Below are positions 12,961 through 24,366 of a stretch of 64,000 bases of DNA, one piece after another. Source of the DNA: Solenopsis invicta (taxonomy: Eukaryota > Arthropoda > Insecta > Hymenoptera > Formicidae). The notes beneath the pieces were generated by a model, which worked only from the letters and a program-made list of their open reading frames with translations, ran no database searches and was not told the DNA's origin. Each line of letters begins with the position of its first letter. Positions within the stretch are counted from its first letter, which is position 1. Both the position numbers and the translations under genes were made by a program. The stretch lies in NCBI RefSeq assembly GCF_016802725.1, contig NC_052669.1, positions 5,137,501 to 5,201,500 on the forward strand, written 5' to 3'.

Positions 12961-13200
12961 TTATACTGAGAGAAAAAGTTATAAAAGATAAATTTTAATA
13001 AATATTTATTTGAATAGTACAAATGAAATATTTACTTTATGATACTAAAATATTTGCTCGGTAAGAAAAAAAATGATACTTAAATAAAATTAGTTATTTT
13101 TGTATTAAATAAAAATATATTTACATTTAGTAAATATTTTATTAGTACTATTCGAATAAATGTTTATTAAAATTTAATAATTTTTCCGTCAGTATAATAA
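12961..13200. mobile_element. AT-rich hairpin MITE (about 240 bp)
   Basis: The left end ttatactgagagaaaaa and the right end tttttccgtcagtataa are inverse, and pairing continues inward (taataaatatttatttgaat against ttcgaataaatgtttattaa; gaatagtac against gtactattc). Non-coding. The whole unit can fold into one long hairpin. Confidence 0.7.
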
Positions 13201-15647
13201 GGTCAAGATTAAATCTAGTAGTAATTATTGATACCAGATCACAAATTTATTCTGCTTCACATGGATAAAGAAAGTCATTCTCCTATATTCATGCGATGAG
13301 GAAAAAAACTTATCGAAAATTAAGGTCCAAACAATCGATAAGAGGTGGTCGAAAGATTTCCAGCGCGCGTGCACACACACACATGTGGAGTGGTGACCTT
13401 CCTCCTTAAATGCACCGGGTACTTTGCGGAGGACGATAAACTTCGGACAAACGATCGAGATTAATAGAACGAGGCTCGGGGCCCCGTCTGTGATACTATC
13501 GATCCGTGCGACGGCATGGCGAACGAGATACACGGGCGACTCCCTGCGGGATCGTAAATCCACGTCGAAGATTTACTTACTTAGCGGAGTCGGCCGATGC
13601 CGCCGCCGATGCCGCCACGAACACGACGATGAATCTGCTCCTCTTTAGATAGACGCATAAACAAGCTTATTCGCTTTTTATGCTTATCCGGTTAGTACTC
13701 TTTTAAACTCGCTTCTAAAATGAAGTCGATTTCAGCAGCTTAATCGCGAATTTTCTAAAAACTAGCGCCAAGCGCCGTGTGACTGTCGATTTATTTTCAT
13801 CGTGAAACACTTAACATTAAGTATACGCAGTTTTATATTAATTCTAATGCGTTTTAATGTAATTGCACATTAAATTCAACATTCATATGAAGAACAACAT
13901 TTACGTGCGCATTAATTAGAAGAAAAAAATCTAATGCCCATGTTCTTAGTCGTCATTCAAATTTTATTGTAAAAATATATCGGGGGAATTATATGTTATA
14001 ATTACATACAAAATATCTAAATGAGTAATGTATGTGAGAATCGAGCAATAACTTTCTCGCACAATTAATATTACGGCGAATTTTTTATATCGTTCTTGCG
14101 CATTTACACGTGTCAAGATAGAAAGAGATCGTGTAATTTCAAGTGTGATAAAGGAAATGAACGAGGAAATGAAATATACATATTAAATTATTATTAAATT
14201 AAAAGGTAACGGTTTATTCCTTTTATTTAATTAAAATTGTACAATTTCGCTTGTTCCAGGATAAAAAGTTCTGTAAAAGTTTTGAAAAAGAAAATTATAC
14301 AATTTTTAGAAATTTTTTTTTTTATTCTCATAAAAAGGCAATAATGAAAGTCTGCATATAAGTGACAACATGTGTGTAATAAGCCACTCACCTTTTAATT
14401 GTATCTTTCCTGATATATTTCCTCAGTCTCTTTCTTCTCATAGACTTTTCCATTGCACTCACACAATATTTACTCGCGAAATTGATTAAAACGTTTTTTT
14501 ACAGCACGATACGCACTTTATTACGTTGTAAAGAATATCAGAATAATCCAAAGGTGTTGCACGAAATTTCAATTTGTCATTTACGATAATTGCGATTGTC
14601 TCATAAATTAACGCGGTCTGAGTCTAACAAATTTCTAACAGAGGTTTCCAAATTACCAACGTATCAGCGCCAAATTTATGCCGTTGACAAATACTAAAAC
14701 ACGATGTTTAATTGCAACTGTACCCACAGAATTATTAATTCCTTGACACATAAATTTAGCATATCAGAACGAGCATGCATATATATTCCACGCGTGGGTC
14801 CCGATAAGTGTTACGAGAGTCGTAAGAAATCTTCAGAAATCTGTGACGAAAGTCGTATGTTATTATTTATAAGATCGTGTATCCCGACAAAAGAATATTC
14901 AAGCGAAACTGCGAACATAAACTGGAGAAACGTAGTTGGCGAGTAGTGAGTAACGAGATGTGCCATAAATCGGAGATGTAAGCATGCAAGGAAAGAAGAA
15001 AAGCGAATTTGTTTGTCCGTACCACTGCTTTGCATTCTTTCTTACTGGTGCAATCGATAAAAATTTAAGAACGTTTTATGTCACCATGTACAATAGGACG
15101 AAGAATTTCCATGTTATCTCATATTTGCGACGGAAGCACGGAAGACGTTTCACGCGTTACGACTTTGCAGATAGAATTTTATATTTTTAGTGATAAAAAA
15201 TGGTAGAGAGTTCTTGATGAAAAATGGTTGAGAGTACCATACCGTATAAATTCACGTTCGAATTAAATGGGAAAATAAATATAAATGAAGGAAGAAATGA
15301 TACAAACGTACATCGTGTATAAACGATTCATTACGCTCTTGTGAGAAGCGTCTAATGTGACGTTAAAAAAAATTTGAAATGTACTAAAAAAAACTCAAAA
15401 ATTATAAATATCTTTACTGTTTTTGTACGCGGCTATATTAAAAAAAGAATCGAGCATAAAGATGAAATAGCTAATATTAGTCTGCAACGAATCTTGCTAC
15501 CTAATAATAATTTTTGATGAATTTTTACAATCTTTAGCTCATGCGAACTGTGCACCGCATATTCATCGGTCTTGAAACCCAGTCCTTAACTAAAGCCAAA
15601 ATACGTAATAAAAAAAATGCTGACTGAAGGGCTGAATTGAGACTGAA

Positions 15648-15671
15648 AGGGTATGCTTAAAGAAGCATACC
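15648..15671. repeat. Small perfect hairpin
   Basis: ggtatgctt and aagcatacc flank a 4-base loop (aaag). Too short for a microRNA precursor; no function assigned. Confidence 0.5.
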
Positions 15672-18081
15672 TTCGCTACAGTGAACAAAATTTGCAAAGA
15701 CAATGTAACTTATAAAGACGGATTAGCAATTAAAATTTCTTTCTTTTTCATTAATAACGTTGTCTAACATTTGTTATCTTTGAAGATAATTGTAACTGTA
15801 ACGTTAAAAAAAAAAAGAAAAACTGCTTAAGAACAAAGCAAAGCGATAGCGATAGGTAGAAACCTGTTTTCAAAGCGAGCGTCAAAATAAAACTCTTTCT
15901 CTCGCTCTTTAATTTTTAATTTTTTACAGGAACAGAACTTGTTGCGCGATTACAAACTTTTCGCTTGAAAATATCGGGATAGACAGACTTTCTAATTAAA
16001 AGTGCTAACTTCCCACGTTATACTTTTATGACTCGCATCGTCAAAGTTTCGTCTCGACGATGAGGTAAACGTTTTTTGACATTTAATAGTGCTGTCTGCG
16101 CTCGAATCGCATTTTTCGTAGAGAGGATCTCGCCGACGTAGAAACGCGATCGAAAGCACGTCACGCCGTTAATGAAAACGAGCGCTGCAAGAAGAAGACC
16201 GCAAAGTGGACGTCGATAAAGTCGCCGTGGAGTGGATGCTCGATAACTGTGCCCCGACGACAATGAAGTACGTTGAACACGGAGCAAATTAAGTTTTCTT
16301 CGTTGACTAGTCCAAATTTCACGATCAAACCCTTCATTCCCACGACGCATCCTTCTCTTCTTCCTTTCTTTCTGCACATTCGTCTCTCGGCGGCTTGTCG
16401 GCAATCAAACGAACAGGAGCCAAGCTTGTATTTCCGTCGTATTTCTGAAACGCGAGATAACCGAAATTTTTACTTCTTGCATCTCTATTTTGTTCTTTTA
16501 TAATATTGACGTAATCGATAACCGCAAATTGAAAAACTATTCTGACAGAAAATCGTAGCCTATGCAAGTATAAATTTTATTTCCCAATGTACATTTCTTT
16601 CGTTGTTATAAAATGCTATTTTATCAAAAAATATACCAGTACTATTTCTTTTTTTATACTCGTTATACTTCTGTATATCCTGTTTATGTTTATATTTTTT
16701 CATACATAATACAAATACAATGCCGATTTAACAATGCACACAGACTTTAATAAAAAGGAAAAATAAAAGATATTATAAATCTGAGCCTGAAAGATTGTCG
16801 AGACATTCGATATCCCGACAAATGCCAAGTATCAAAGGGTATTGAATCTCGAAGGTCTCCGTAGGTGGGCATCGAGCATTCGCTCCGTACGTGAGAGAAT
16901 TCACCTCGATATATTTTCAACTGCGAAGCGTGACCTTCCTTAGAATAGAATTGTCAAGAAAATGAGGGAAAGCATTCAGGATAATAAATCAGCAAAGTCG
17001 AAAAATAAGGATAATGCGAGTCACACCTAAAATAACACGTACGAGATCGAAGAAAGCAACGGGTAGCAGGTATATAAACCGGGAGACACAAAAGCAGAGA
17101 AATTTGCAAAATATTTTTTTTTTTTTAAACATAACTATTTGGCTTGTACATTCCTTCGATCTTTCCACTATAATTCGCGAAGCTTTCTAAAGTTCCTGAG
17201 AAATAATATTTTTAATATGTATTATAAAACAAATGAGAAAAATACATTGAAAATGAAGATTTAAGATAAAAATGTTTTATGGAGCGGTGAGAGAAATTGA
17301 TGTGGCTGTTTTTGAATGATGTCTAACGTAAATCACAGATGAAACGTGCGAGAGAGCAGAAGGAATGATAAAAAAGTGACTAGATGTAAAATCTCTAAGA
17401 TGCCATCGGACCGAAGATATGAGAAAGCCCGGCGGCTTATCCAGTTTGCATGCGAGTGTTCTTTGTGAATAAAGAAAAAGTGTAGAAAACTCGCGTTACA
17501 TGTCGCGCATATTTCTCACGAAAAGCGAAATGTGGGATGGCACGTTACGCGAGAATGTAAATCGTAATGCAAGAGAATTAAATTTTATTACTGTGCAATT
17601 TGCACCGAAGCGTACACTTCATAAACGAAGTTGTTCATTAAATCCGCGTCCGTAATTATAATTGTTATTCATTTGCACGCACAAGCTAAGTTTTACAGTT
17701 AGAATATCTACGTTTTATTAGTAATTATATAGTAAATTTACATTTTCCTAATCTCGATTATTAAAGGAAATTCTAAATGAAATTGCGTGTGCCGTAAAAA
17801 ATGTCATAAATTATATATTATATTTAATGACGTTTTCATAATTTTTATACATATTAATAATTTCTTAAATTGAATTTTCTTCTTCGTGCTTATTACTTCC
17901 ATACTATCTCTTTAATAATGTACTGTGACACATAATACATAGACATAAGTGTCTTGCGATAACGAACGTTGAGAATTTGACTATGCTGATACTTGATTAA
18001 TTTTAACCACTGCATTTTGACTACGTTATTATATACTTATCCTTATGCAAACGTACTATAAACACGTATAAGACAATCTCG

Positions 18082-18102
18082 ATATATATATATATATATA
18101 TA
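18082..18102. repeat. (AT) microsatellite
   Basis: Simple alternating AT tract, about 21 bp. Confidence 0.95.
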
Positions 18103-18925
18103 CATGCATACGTGTGTATGTAAATATGTGAGTGAATACAACAAGCATGCGGTGACTTCCATATAGCGCAGCACTCGCGTACGTATACACAACTTACCGC
18201 GGAGAGTTTGCCAGCGTTCTTGCTTGCATTTGCCTAACCACGTTAACGGATCCCGATCCAAATATCAACCTCGAGGAACCCTCTATGTGGCTCTCGCTTC
18301 TGCACACCGGGTCGGTGCCAAGACCGGCAACGAGCCTTTGTCCCAACGCATTCCCACAAGACAAATTTCGAGTTTCGCGATTTATCGCTTAAATGGAGCA
18401 CGCATGCTTCAAAAATATGATAATCTTTTAACGTTTTTTAATGGGTAGCATGCGTAAAAGCAAGATATTTCATAAATAATTTATAAATTGCTGAGTGATT
18501 CTATGTATAACAATTAATGTACTATGCATATAGAAATTTTTGTCCTTAATTATGTATGAATGTTTAGATTTTCTCTTTTGCATTTTACGGTTTCCATTTA
18601 AATTATTTTCATTCCCATTTCACGTTTCAAAAATAATTGAAATAAGAAGATTAATATACATTCTAATACGAGTCCAATTATTCGGATTATATTTTATACT
18701 CTATAAATATTATAAAGATGAAATATATCGGATTATATTTAATAATTTTCTGTGCTTAACCCATACATATATTTATGATCTTTCTGTGTTAACTTACTAT
18801 TAAAATTTGGCAAAGAATGAATTCTTAAATCATGTCTTTGTATTTTAGTTCAACCAATTTGTTTAGTTTATAACTCGCATAATTATCTTCAACTTGTGTA
18901 ATTTGATTTATATCTTTGATTACAG

Positions 18926-19038
18926 ATGAGCGGAAAACGGACCAGAAGTTTTAAGTGCGCCGTGCACCATCGGGACCGTGAGGTCTGTTCCGAGAACGAT
19001 TTTCACCTGCTCGTGCATGAACCACCTCTGTTTCGCAG
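18926..19038 (+). CDS. rho-4: Rhomboid protease (RHBDL1/3, rho-4 type), internal exon A: linker after the EF-hands
   Basis: This exon encodes 37 residues plus two bases of codon 38, beginning MSGKRTRSFKCAVHHRD and ending HEPPLFR. A pyrimidine-rich acceptor (ttgattacag) precedes it and a GT donor follows (cgcag|gtacga). An in-frame TGA lies three codons upstream, so the frame does not extend leftwards and the exon must begin at the acceptor. From memory of vertebrate RHBDL3, a Met-Ser-x-Lys-Arg stretch directly follows the second EF-hand, so the first ATG is probably an internal Met joined in phase 0 to an upstream EF-hand exon; it could instead be a start codon behind a non-coding exon. Rhomboids of this class are membrane serine proteases that cleave transmembrane substrates, classically EGF-receptor ligands, and the EF-hands are thought to confer calcium control. 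The catalytic residues are not in this exon. The exon ends in phase 2 and joins exon B at 59806 to make an Arg codon (AG|G). Confidence 0.85.
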
Positions 19039-19528
19039 GTACGACTTACAATTAGTCACGCCTAATACAAAGTTTTCACGGTTCATTAAAATGTGACAGT
19101 AGCGCTTGGGAGCACGTATTTTCCGCTCCGCTAAGATTTTGACAAAACATTCCTTTGCAGAAGCCTTCCGATTACTAATTCTATATAACCAATTCAAAAT
19201 CTAAACCGTCAACAACCGTTGACTTGTATTATTACTAAACATTATTATCTATTATTATCATAATAAAATTTACGGAGACAACTTGGATAGACGAAGAAAA
19301 GTCGTTCGCGAAAGAGCGTTTCGCTGATACACTTCCTTGAGAATATTATGTGTATTTGAGTTGTGATAGTGTGATAGGTCTCTCGAAAAAGGGGGTAAAC
19401 CGATTCTCTCATCTTACGACACGTCAGAAGGCGAGAAAGACACACGTAGACGTGAGGAATGCAGATAAAACGAAAACATGGGGCGAAGAAAGTCCTGTAT
19501 TTTATTATTCCGGTAGAATATCCGACAT

Positions 19529-19530
19529 GC

Positions 19531-19573
<43 letters not shown>

Positions 19574-19614
19574 CGACGGCGACGGCGACGGAGACAGCAA
19601 CACGGACGAGGACG
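19529..19614. repeat. GAC/GGC trinucleotide repeat in the first 600 bp of the giant intron
   Basis: A pure GAC array runs to about 19571, then GGCGAC units and degenerate GAC. Read on the plus strand it gives an Asp-rich frame and on the minus strand a Val-rich one; neither surrounding frame looks like a real protein. It lies about 490 bp past the exon A donor. Confidence 0.9.
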
Positions 19615-20752
19615 CGCACGGCCGTTCTTACAGTATTTCTGCCGTGCATTTTATGCTGCGCATCGTTACCCATGCGAGAGAACCTCGAGGAGGTACCGAC
19701 ATACATCGTACATTGTACGACCTGCGAAACATCAACATCTTCCTGCTTCCTACGACCCGCTTCTACGATACTACTTCCTTCTTCGTGCCTTTCTCACTTT
19801 GCATCTTTTACGCTCCGTGAAATTATAAATGCAACGATGTCGTTATTTACCGATACGCTTCCACGCTTTTAAACGACTCCTTATGAGAGCAAATTTTTTT
19901 TGCGGTGACAAGCGTAGCCGTGAAAAGTTATGACTTTTCCCACAGGAAGAAAATATAAACTCGCGTATAGATCGTTATCGTAGCAGCCACGTTATTGGAT
20001 ACGGATTTCTGAGTGTAATCGATGTAGTAAATATCGTTCGTCGTTAATCATACATTTAACGGGTCCAACGAGTTCGTCGTCGATATAACTTACAAAATAA
20101 TCGCTAGTACGCGACGAGCTTAATAACGCAATTTATTGACGCCCTCGACGCGATGCAGTTTCGAATGTAATTTGCGAAACGTACGTGACGAAGTATATTC
20201 GGCGTGCAATTTAAATAAACGCATTCCCGCGCTATCTAATGCGTCATTTATAACGACATCGCGATCGCATCGATGTCATCTCGCGATCTCGAAGGCGTGT
20301 TCGTTTCGCTGGTGCGCGCCCGGGGATATTAATTCCTTTTTTCTCGCGGGTCAGCTCGATAAGATGAATAGGTTTGGATATGTATCGGGCATCTTTCTCC
20401 CGAGAAGGCGCCGCCCGTGCCGGGTCTCTCGAGCGTGGTCGATTCGACTTGTTCCTGGGTGCTATTCATAAATAATTCATCGTATCGCCCGCACGAAAGC
20501 AGAGACGGAGAAGATGGTGCTCGACGGAGCGAGAGAGAAAGAATGAGAAAATGAGACGGAGTAGACAGCGACAAGAGATAGGCCGTGCAAGGTAGACTTC
20601 AAGGTAGACACACAGGGATGACTCTATATGAAAACTAAGAGAACTTGAGTTTCAAGTCCTCGGCTGTCGAGTGACTCTGGAGACAGTAATTTGTTTTTAC
20701 AAGTATTTGTTGAATTTTTAAAACCTTATGCCGCGAGGTAAAATATAATGTA

Positions 20753-20960
20753 GGGGAGAATTGCCAAATGCGTACTCCTCAAGTTATTTTTTATTATGAT
20801 TATAACGCATTTCGTGCTGTTTTCGATGCAAACAAAAGTTAGAAATTGTAGTTTGATGTTTCAGTCATCTATTATTCATATAAAATCTTTCAGTAATAAC
20901 AAATTAATTTGTTATAAGCTCTTCTGCAACATGCTGCGAAAAATACGATTTATATTAGTC
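20753..20960. mobile_element. Family B element, 5' part only
   Basis: Starts right after a TA with ggggagaattgccaaatgcg and matches the complete copy at 35939 over about 200 bp (shared landmarks include gatgtttcagtcatctat and aatttgttataa). The far terminus found at 36580 is not present here, so this copy is truncated. Confidence 0.7.
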
Positions 20961-21169
20961 CTTTGATGTTTTTCTACGTCTCTTTTTGATATACTTTTCT
21001 CAATATTTGAAAATTATTAACTATGATCAAAGCCATTGTCCACCTTTGAGCGTCCATTTTAAATTGAGAGACAAACGGAAAAGTTTAGAGAGTTGTAGAA
21101 AGACAAATGAAAAATAGAGACCTACGAGTGAAGGTAGAGAGACAGAGGACGTTGAGAGAGAGAAAGGGG

Positions 21170-22464
21170 GGGGGAGTATGAGTACTGTGAAATCTGGGCA
21201 CCGCGCCGCGACGTGCCGTACTGAGGAGAAATTCCTGTGCACACAAGATAAGAAGAAGCGGCAACCTGCAGCCAGGGCTCTTTGCAAATAAAATATCGTC
21301 TCGTGTCAAGTCGCGGGTCGCGCCTGGCGGGAGTGGTGTGTCGACCGAGAGGGTGTTCGAGGGTGGGCGAGGATCCGACGCGTTACGACGAAAATATGAC
21401 GAGACGATATTCCGAGCAGGTACGGGGCGCATGCTTGGAATTCGGTGTGAGCATGACCCTTAAGTCTTGGGTGCACCACCTACTTTTCTCCCCTGTCCTC
21501 TCCCATGACGTCCCTTCGTCTTACTATATATGTCTCTCCTTTTCTCCTCCTCTCGTCCGCACTCCGTTACATTAACGCGACGAGGAGTATGTAAATTTTA
21601 CCGCTGACTCGCGAAAAGATGGGACTTCTTCGCTCGTACCCTCGGGAGGTCGCGCAGTCGACACACCTGAAAAACCTGAACGTGTACGCGGCGGCGGTGG
21701 CGGTTTATGGCGGTCGGTACATCTTGGTGGAGAGCCGCATTGGTCGCCAGGTAATGGTAGTGGTCGTGCAAGAGGGATATTGAGGTCTTTGAGATTCTCC
21801 GACATGAATCGCAACGGCAGTTCGGGCTGACATTAATACTTAATCCTTAAACCGCGAGGTGTTGGACCGCGCGCGTCGTAAGGATCCGCGTTAACGAACT
21901 GGCGTCTGGCAAGCGGGCATTTTCGAGAAAGCGAGTCAAAATTCTCTGCTACAATGCGAAGCAGTACGGATGGATGGCTCTCTCGTGACTCTCGGCCAGC
22001 GCGATCCACCGATTTCCGCTCCGGCGATATTTCCGTTCGACATTGTCGCAAAAAGAAAGGATGGAAACGCGGAGCGTCGCTTCCGCCTCTATGTCGGTAT
22101 TCCCTCTCGCTTAACAAACTCGATGCGGACATTTTGCAAGGCGGACCGGGACGGTTTCACAAAAAAGGGACCGGTGTTACACACATGCGGAAATTCGCCG
22201 TGCGCGCGCGTCTCTCACTCGGTCTCGGGCCTTTGTCGGCCCTCGCTTGGCCGCCGCGCCGCGCGCGTTTCCATTTTTCGCTTTCGCGAGAGCGTCATCC
22301 AGCCGTTATGCGCTCGTTCGCGCTTCTCGTCGACGCGACAATGAGCTTCTGCTCTCGCGGAAAACCACTTCGCTTTCCCCCCATCCCCCGTGCATATATA
22401 CGTAACCGTTATAACGAACCATCAGCGGAGCACAATTATTTCACGCTTTTAACGCGTTCTCTAC

Positions 22465-22520
<56 letters not shown>

Positions 22521-22560
22521 ACTATATGAGCGCGAGCGTTTTCGAAGTCGCGGAACCGTA
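21170..22560. other. CpG-rich island in the intron
   Basis: High CpG density, a CT microsatellite at its end, and several overlapping frames of 80-190 codons on both strands without recognisable domains. It could be a second regulatory or promoter island; I found no initiator/DPE pair as clear as that at 27.4 kb. Confidence 0.35.
22470..22519. repeat. (CT) microsatellite
   Basis: Uninterrupted CT tract of about 50 bp. Confidence 0.98.
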
Positions 22561-22995
22561 ACTTGAACGACGACGCGAAACTCAACCGCGTTTATAATAA
22601 AAGCCTTATCAAAAGCCTGTCGAATAGTTATAATGAGAACATGATCTGGGAGTTAAAATACTTGCCACTTGTGACGTCCTATCGGCAATTAAATTAAGAA
22701 AAGTCTAATGCGAATGTGATAAATCTAAGAAGGTTTAGAATATGATTAATAGAATTTCCTTGAAGCTAAAGGAAATTCAATCTTTCGTGAATATCGAAAA
22801 TATTCCAAGAGTAAAACTTCCAAGTTATTCGGTATCAATCTATTAAATAAATTGGACTATTGAAAATAGTACCACTGGATATCACATTTTTAGAATCAGA
22901 AGAGATTTAATGTAGTATCCATATCTTTTTATTTTTATAAAGGAAAGATCTAAAATTTTTAAAATATAGTACGTAATGCCAATAACGAGCCAAAC

Positions 22996-23150
22996 ACAAC
23001 ATGGAAACAATTTTACTGCAGTATCTAAAAATTTAGCTAGATACAGATCAAAAAATAATTTTTTGTTGAGCCACCAAAATAATTATGTACGATACCGAAG
23101 CATGATAATGTTGCTGTAAATAGTTTTGACATTCTACTTACGCATTATAC
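22996..23150. mobile_element. Inverted-repeat element, family A copy 3 (left half)
   Basis: Carries ggaaacaattttactgcag, then tatctaaaaatttagctaga and the cagatc and ccaccaaaataattatg landmarks of the family, but no matching right end is found, so it is a broken copy. A CA microsatellite follows. Confidence 0.7.
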
Positions 23151-23222
23151 TTTTGATTTATTTCAATTGAGGTAATTGGATTATAATTTCTAAAATTTTA
23201 AATTTAAAATTACGTTGAAATA

Positions 23223-23228
<6 letters not shown>

Positions 23229-23281
<53 letters not shown>
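23229..23281. repeat. (CA) microsatellite
   Basis: Uninterrupted CA tract of about 52 bp. Confidence 0.98.
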
Positions 23282-23282
<1 letters not shown>

Positions 23283-23566
23283 ATTAAGTATATATACACG
23301 TATATTAAAAAATTATTTTTCTACTTTTGTATCGATTATTAAGTGAACGACTCAATTATCCCGAAATGTCTATCCGTGAAGAAATTCGGTAAGCCGATTT
23401 CCGCAACAATTTCACGCATTTAGCCGGGCTTTCGTCTCAGGGCGGTACGTTTTTAGTGACGAATAACACCTTTTGAGGAAAATATTTGTCGTTTTTGAAA
23501 TATGCCGAAACGCCATTCAACTAAGGCCGCCCGCGTTTCGGAGGAGGCTCCAATTTTTTTCTTGCT

Positions 23567-23594
23567 TACCTACCTACCTACCTATCTACCTACC
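23567..23594. repeat. TACC tetranucleotide repeat
   Basis: About seven TACC units, one of them changed to TATC. Confidence 0.9.
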
Positions 23595-24289
23595 GCGCTA
23601 TCAAAAGATGCGACGAACGCACGTATAGTCGTTGTCGCCATCAACGAAGTCGACTTTGTCGTTGCTCGACCGCATTGTAAAAGCCCTGTCGTTCATTGTT
23701 GGCCATCAAAGGACCGCGTCCCGCGTCGAAAATCGCCCGGAACGGAAAAGAGAAGCCGACAAATTGGAGGCCAGGCTAACGACGTGCTGCTGTTGGTCTT
23801 CTGTGCAAGAGCTACGTTGCTATTTTTTCGATATTTGCCGTCCTAGTTGGCCCGGCGGTGTGTAATGAAGTGATGCCAGTGCACAAAGGATTTAAGGATT
23901 TGGAGCGGTATATTACCAAGCTTATTTCGTGAACATAAATAAGATACAGAAAGAATCGGTGACCCCAATTAGTACAGGATTTAAATAAGTCTTTACAAAC
24001 TGCAATTTAATAGCATGCAAATTTTTTTGTTCTTTTAAAGATTATTTCAATATTATTGGATTATTTAATATGATATGTTTTATTCAAAAGTTTCAGCTTT
24101 CTAGATTGTGAAAAAATTATATAAAGCATTTATAAAGCAAAATTATTTTTTTATTCCGCTTGAAATAATATTAAATAACATTAACATTAAATTTATATCT
24201 TTACATTTATCTGAAGTTCGTAATAATGTAGTTTCCGCATTGTTTATGCAAAAAATGGCCTTTTAAAACCGTGATCAGCGGTTTCGAAA

Positions 24290-24297
24290 CACACACA

Positions 24298-24351
<54 letters not shown>

Positions 24352-24366
24352 GTCTCTCTCTCTTTC
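24290..24366. repeat. (AC) microsatellite followed by a TC-rich tail
   Basis: AC tract with a single interruption (acagac) at its start, then a short TC run. Confidence 0.95.

Larger units (their letters stand above)
13201..18925. other. Non-coding stretch immediately upstream of exon A
   Basis: AT-rich with GC-richer patches at 13320-13640, 16010-16400 and 18150-18370. I looked for an EF-hand exon (a D-x-D-G pattern followed by an acidic-aromatic pair, ending in phase 0 at a GT) and found none I could support. A TA microsatellite lies at 18082-18102 and a small hairpin near 15648. Confidence 0.45.

Noticed and set aside
18240..18390. Frame with a KTGN stretch resembling part of an EF-hand loop
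   Set aside because: The acidic positions of the loop and a suitable phase-0 donor are missing.
21954..22529. 191-codon plus frame ending in Ser-Leu repeats
   Set aside because: The end is translation of the CT microsatellite and the rest is a chance frame in CpG-rich DNA without family resemblance.
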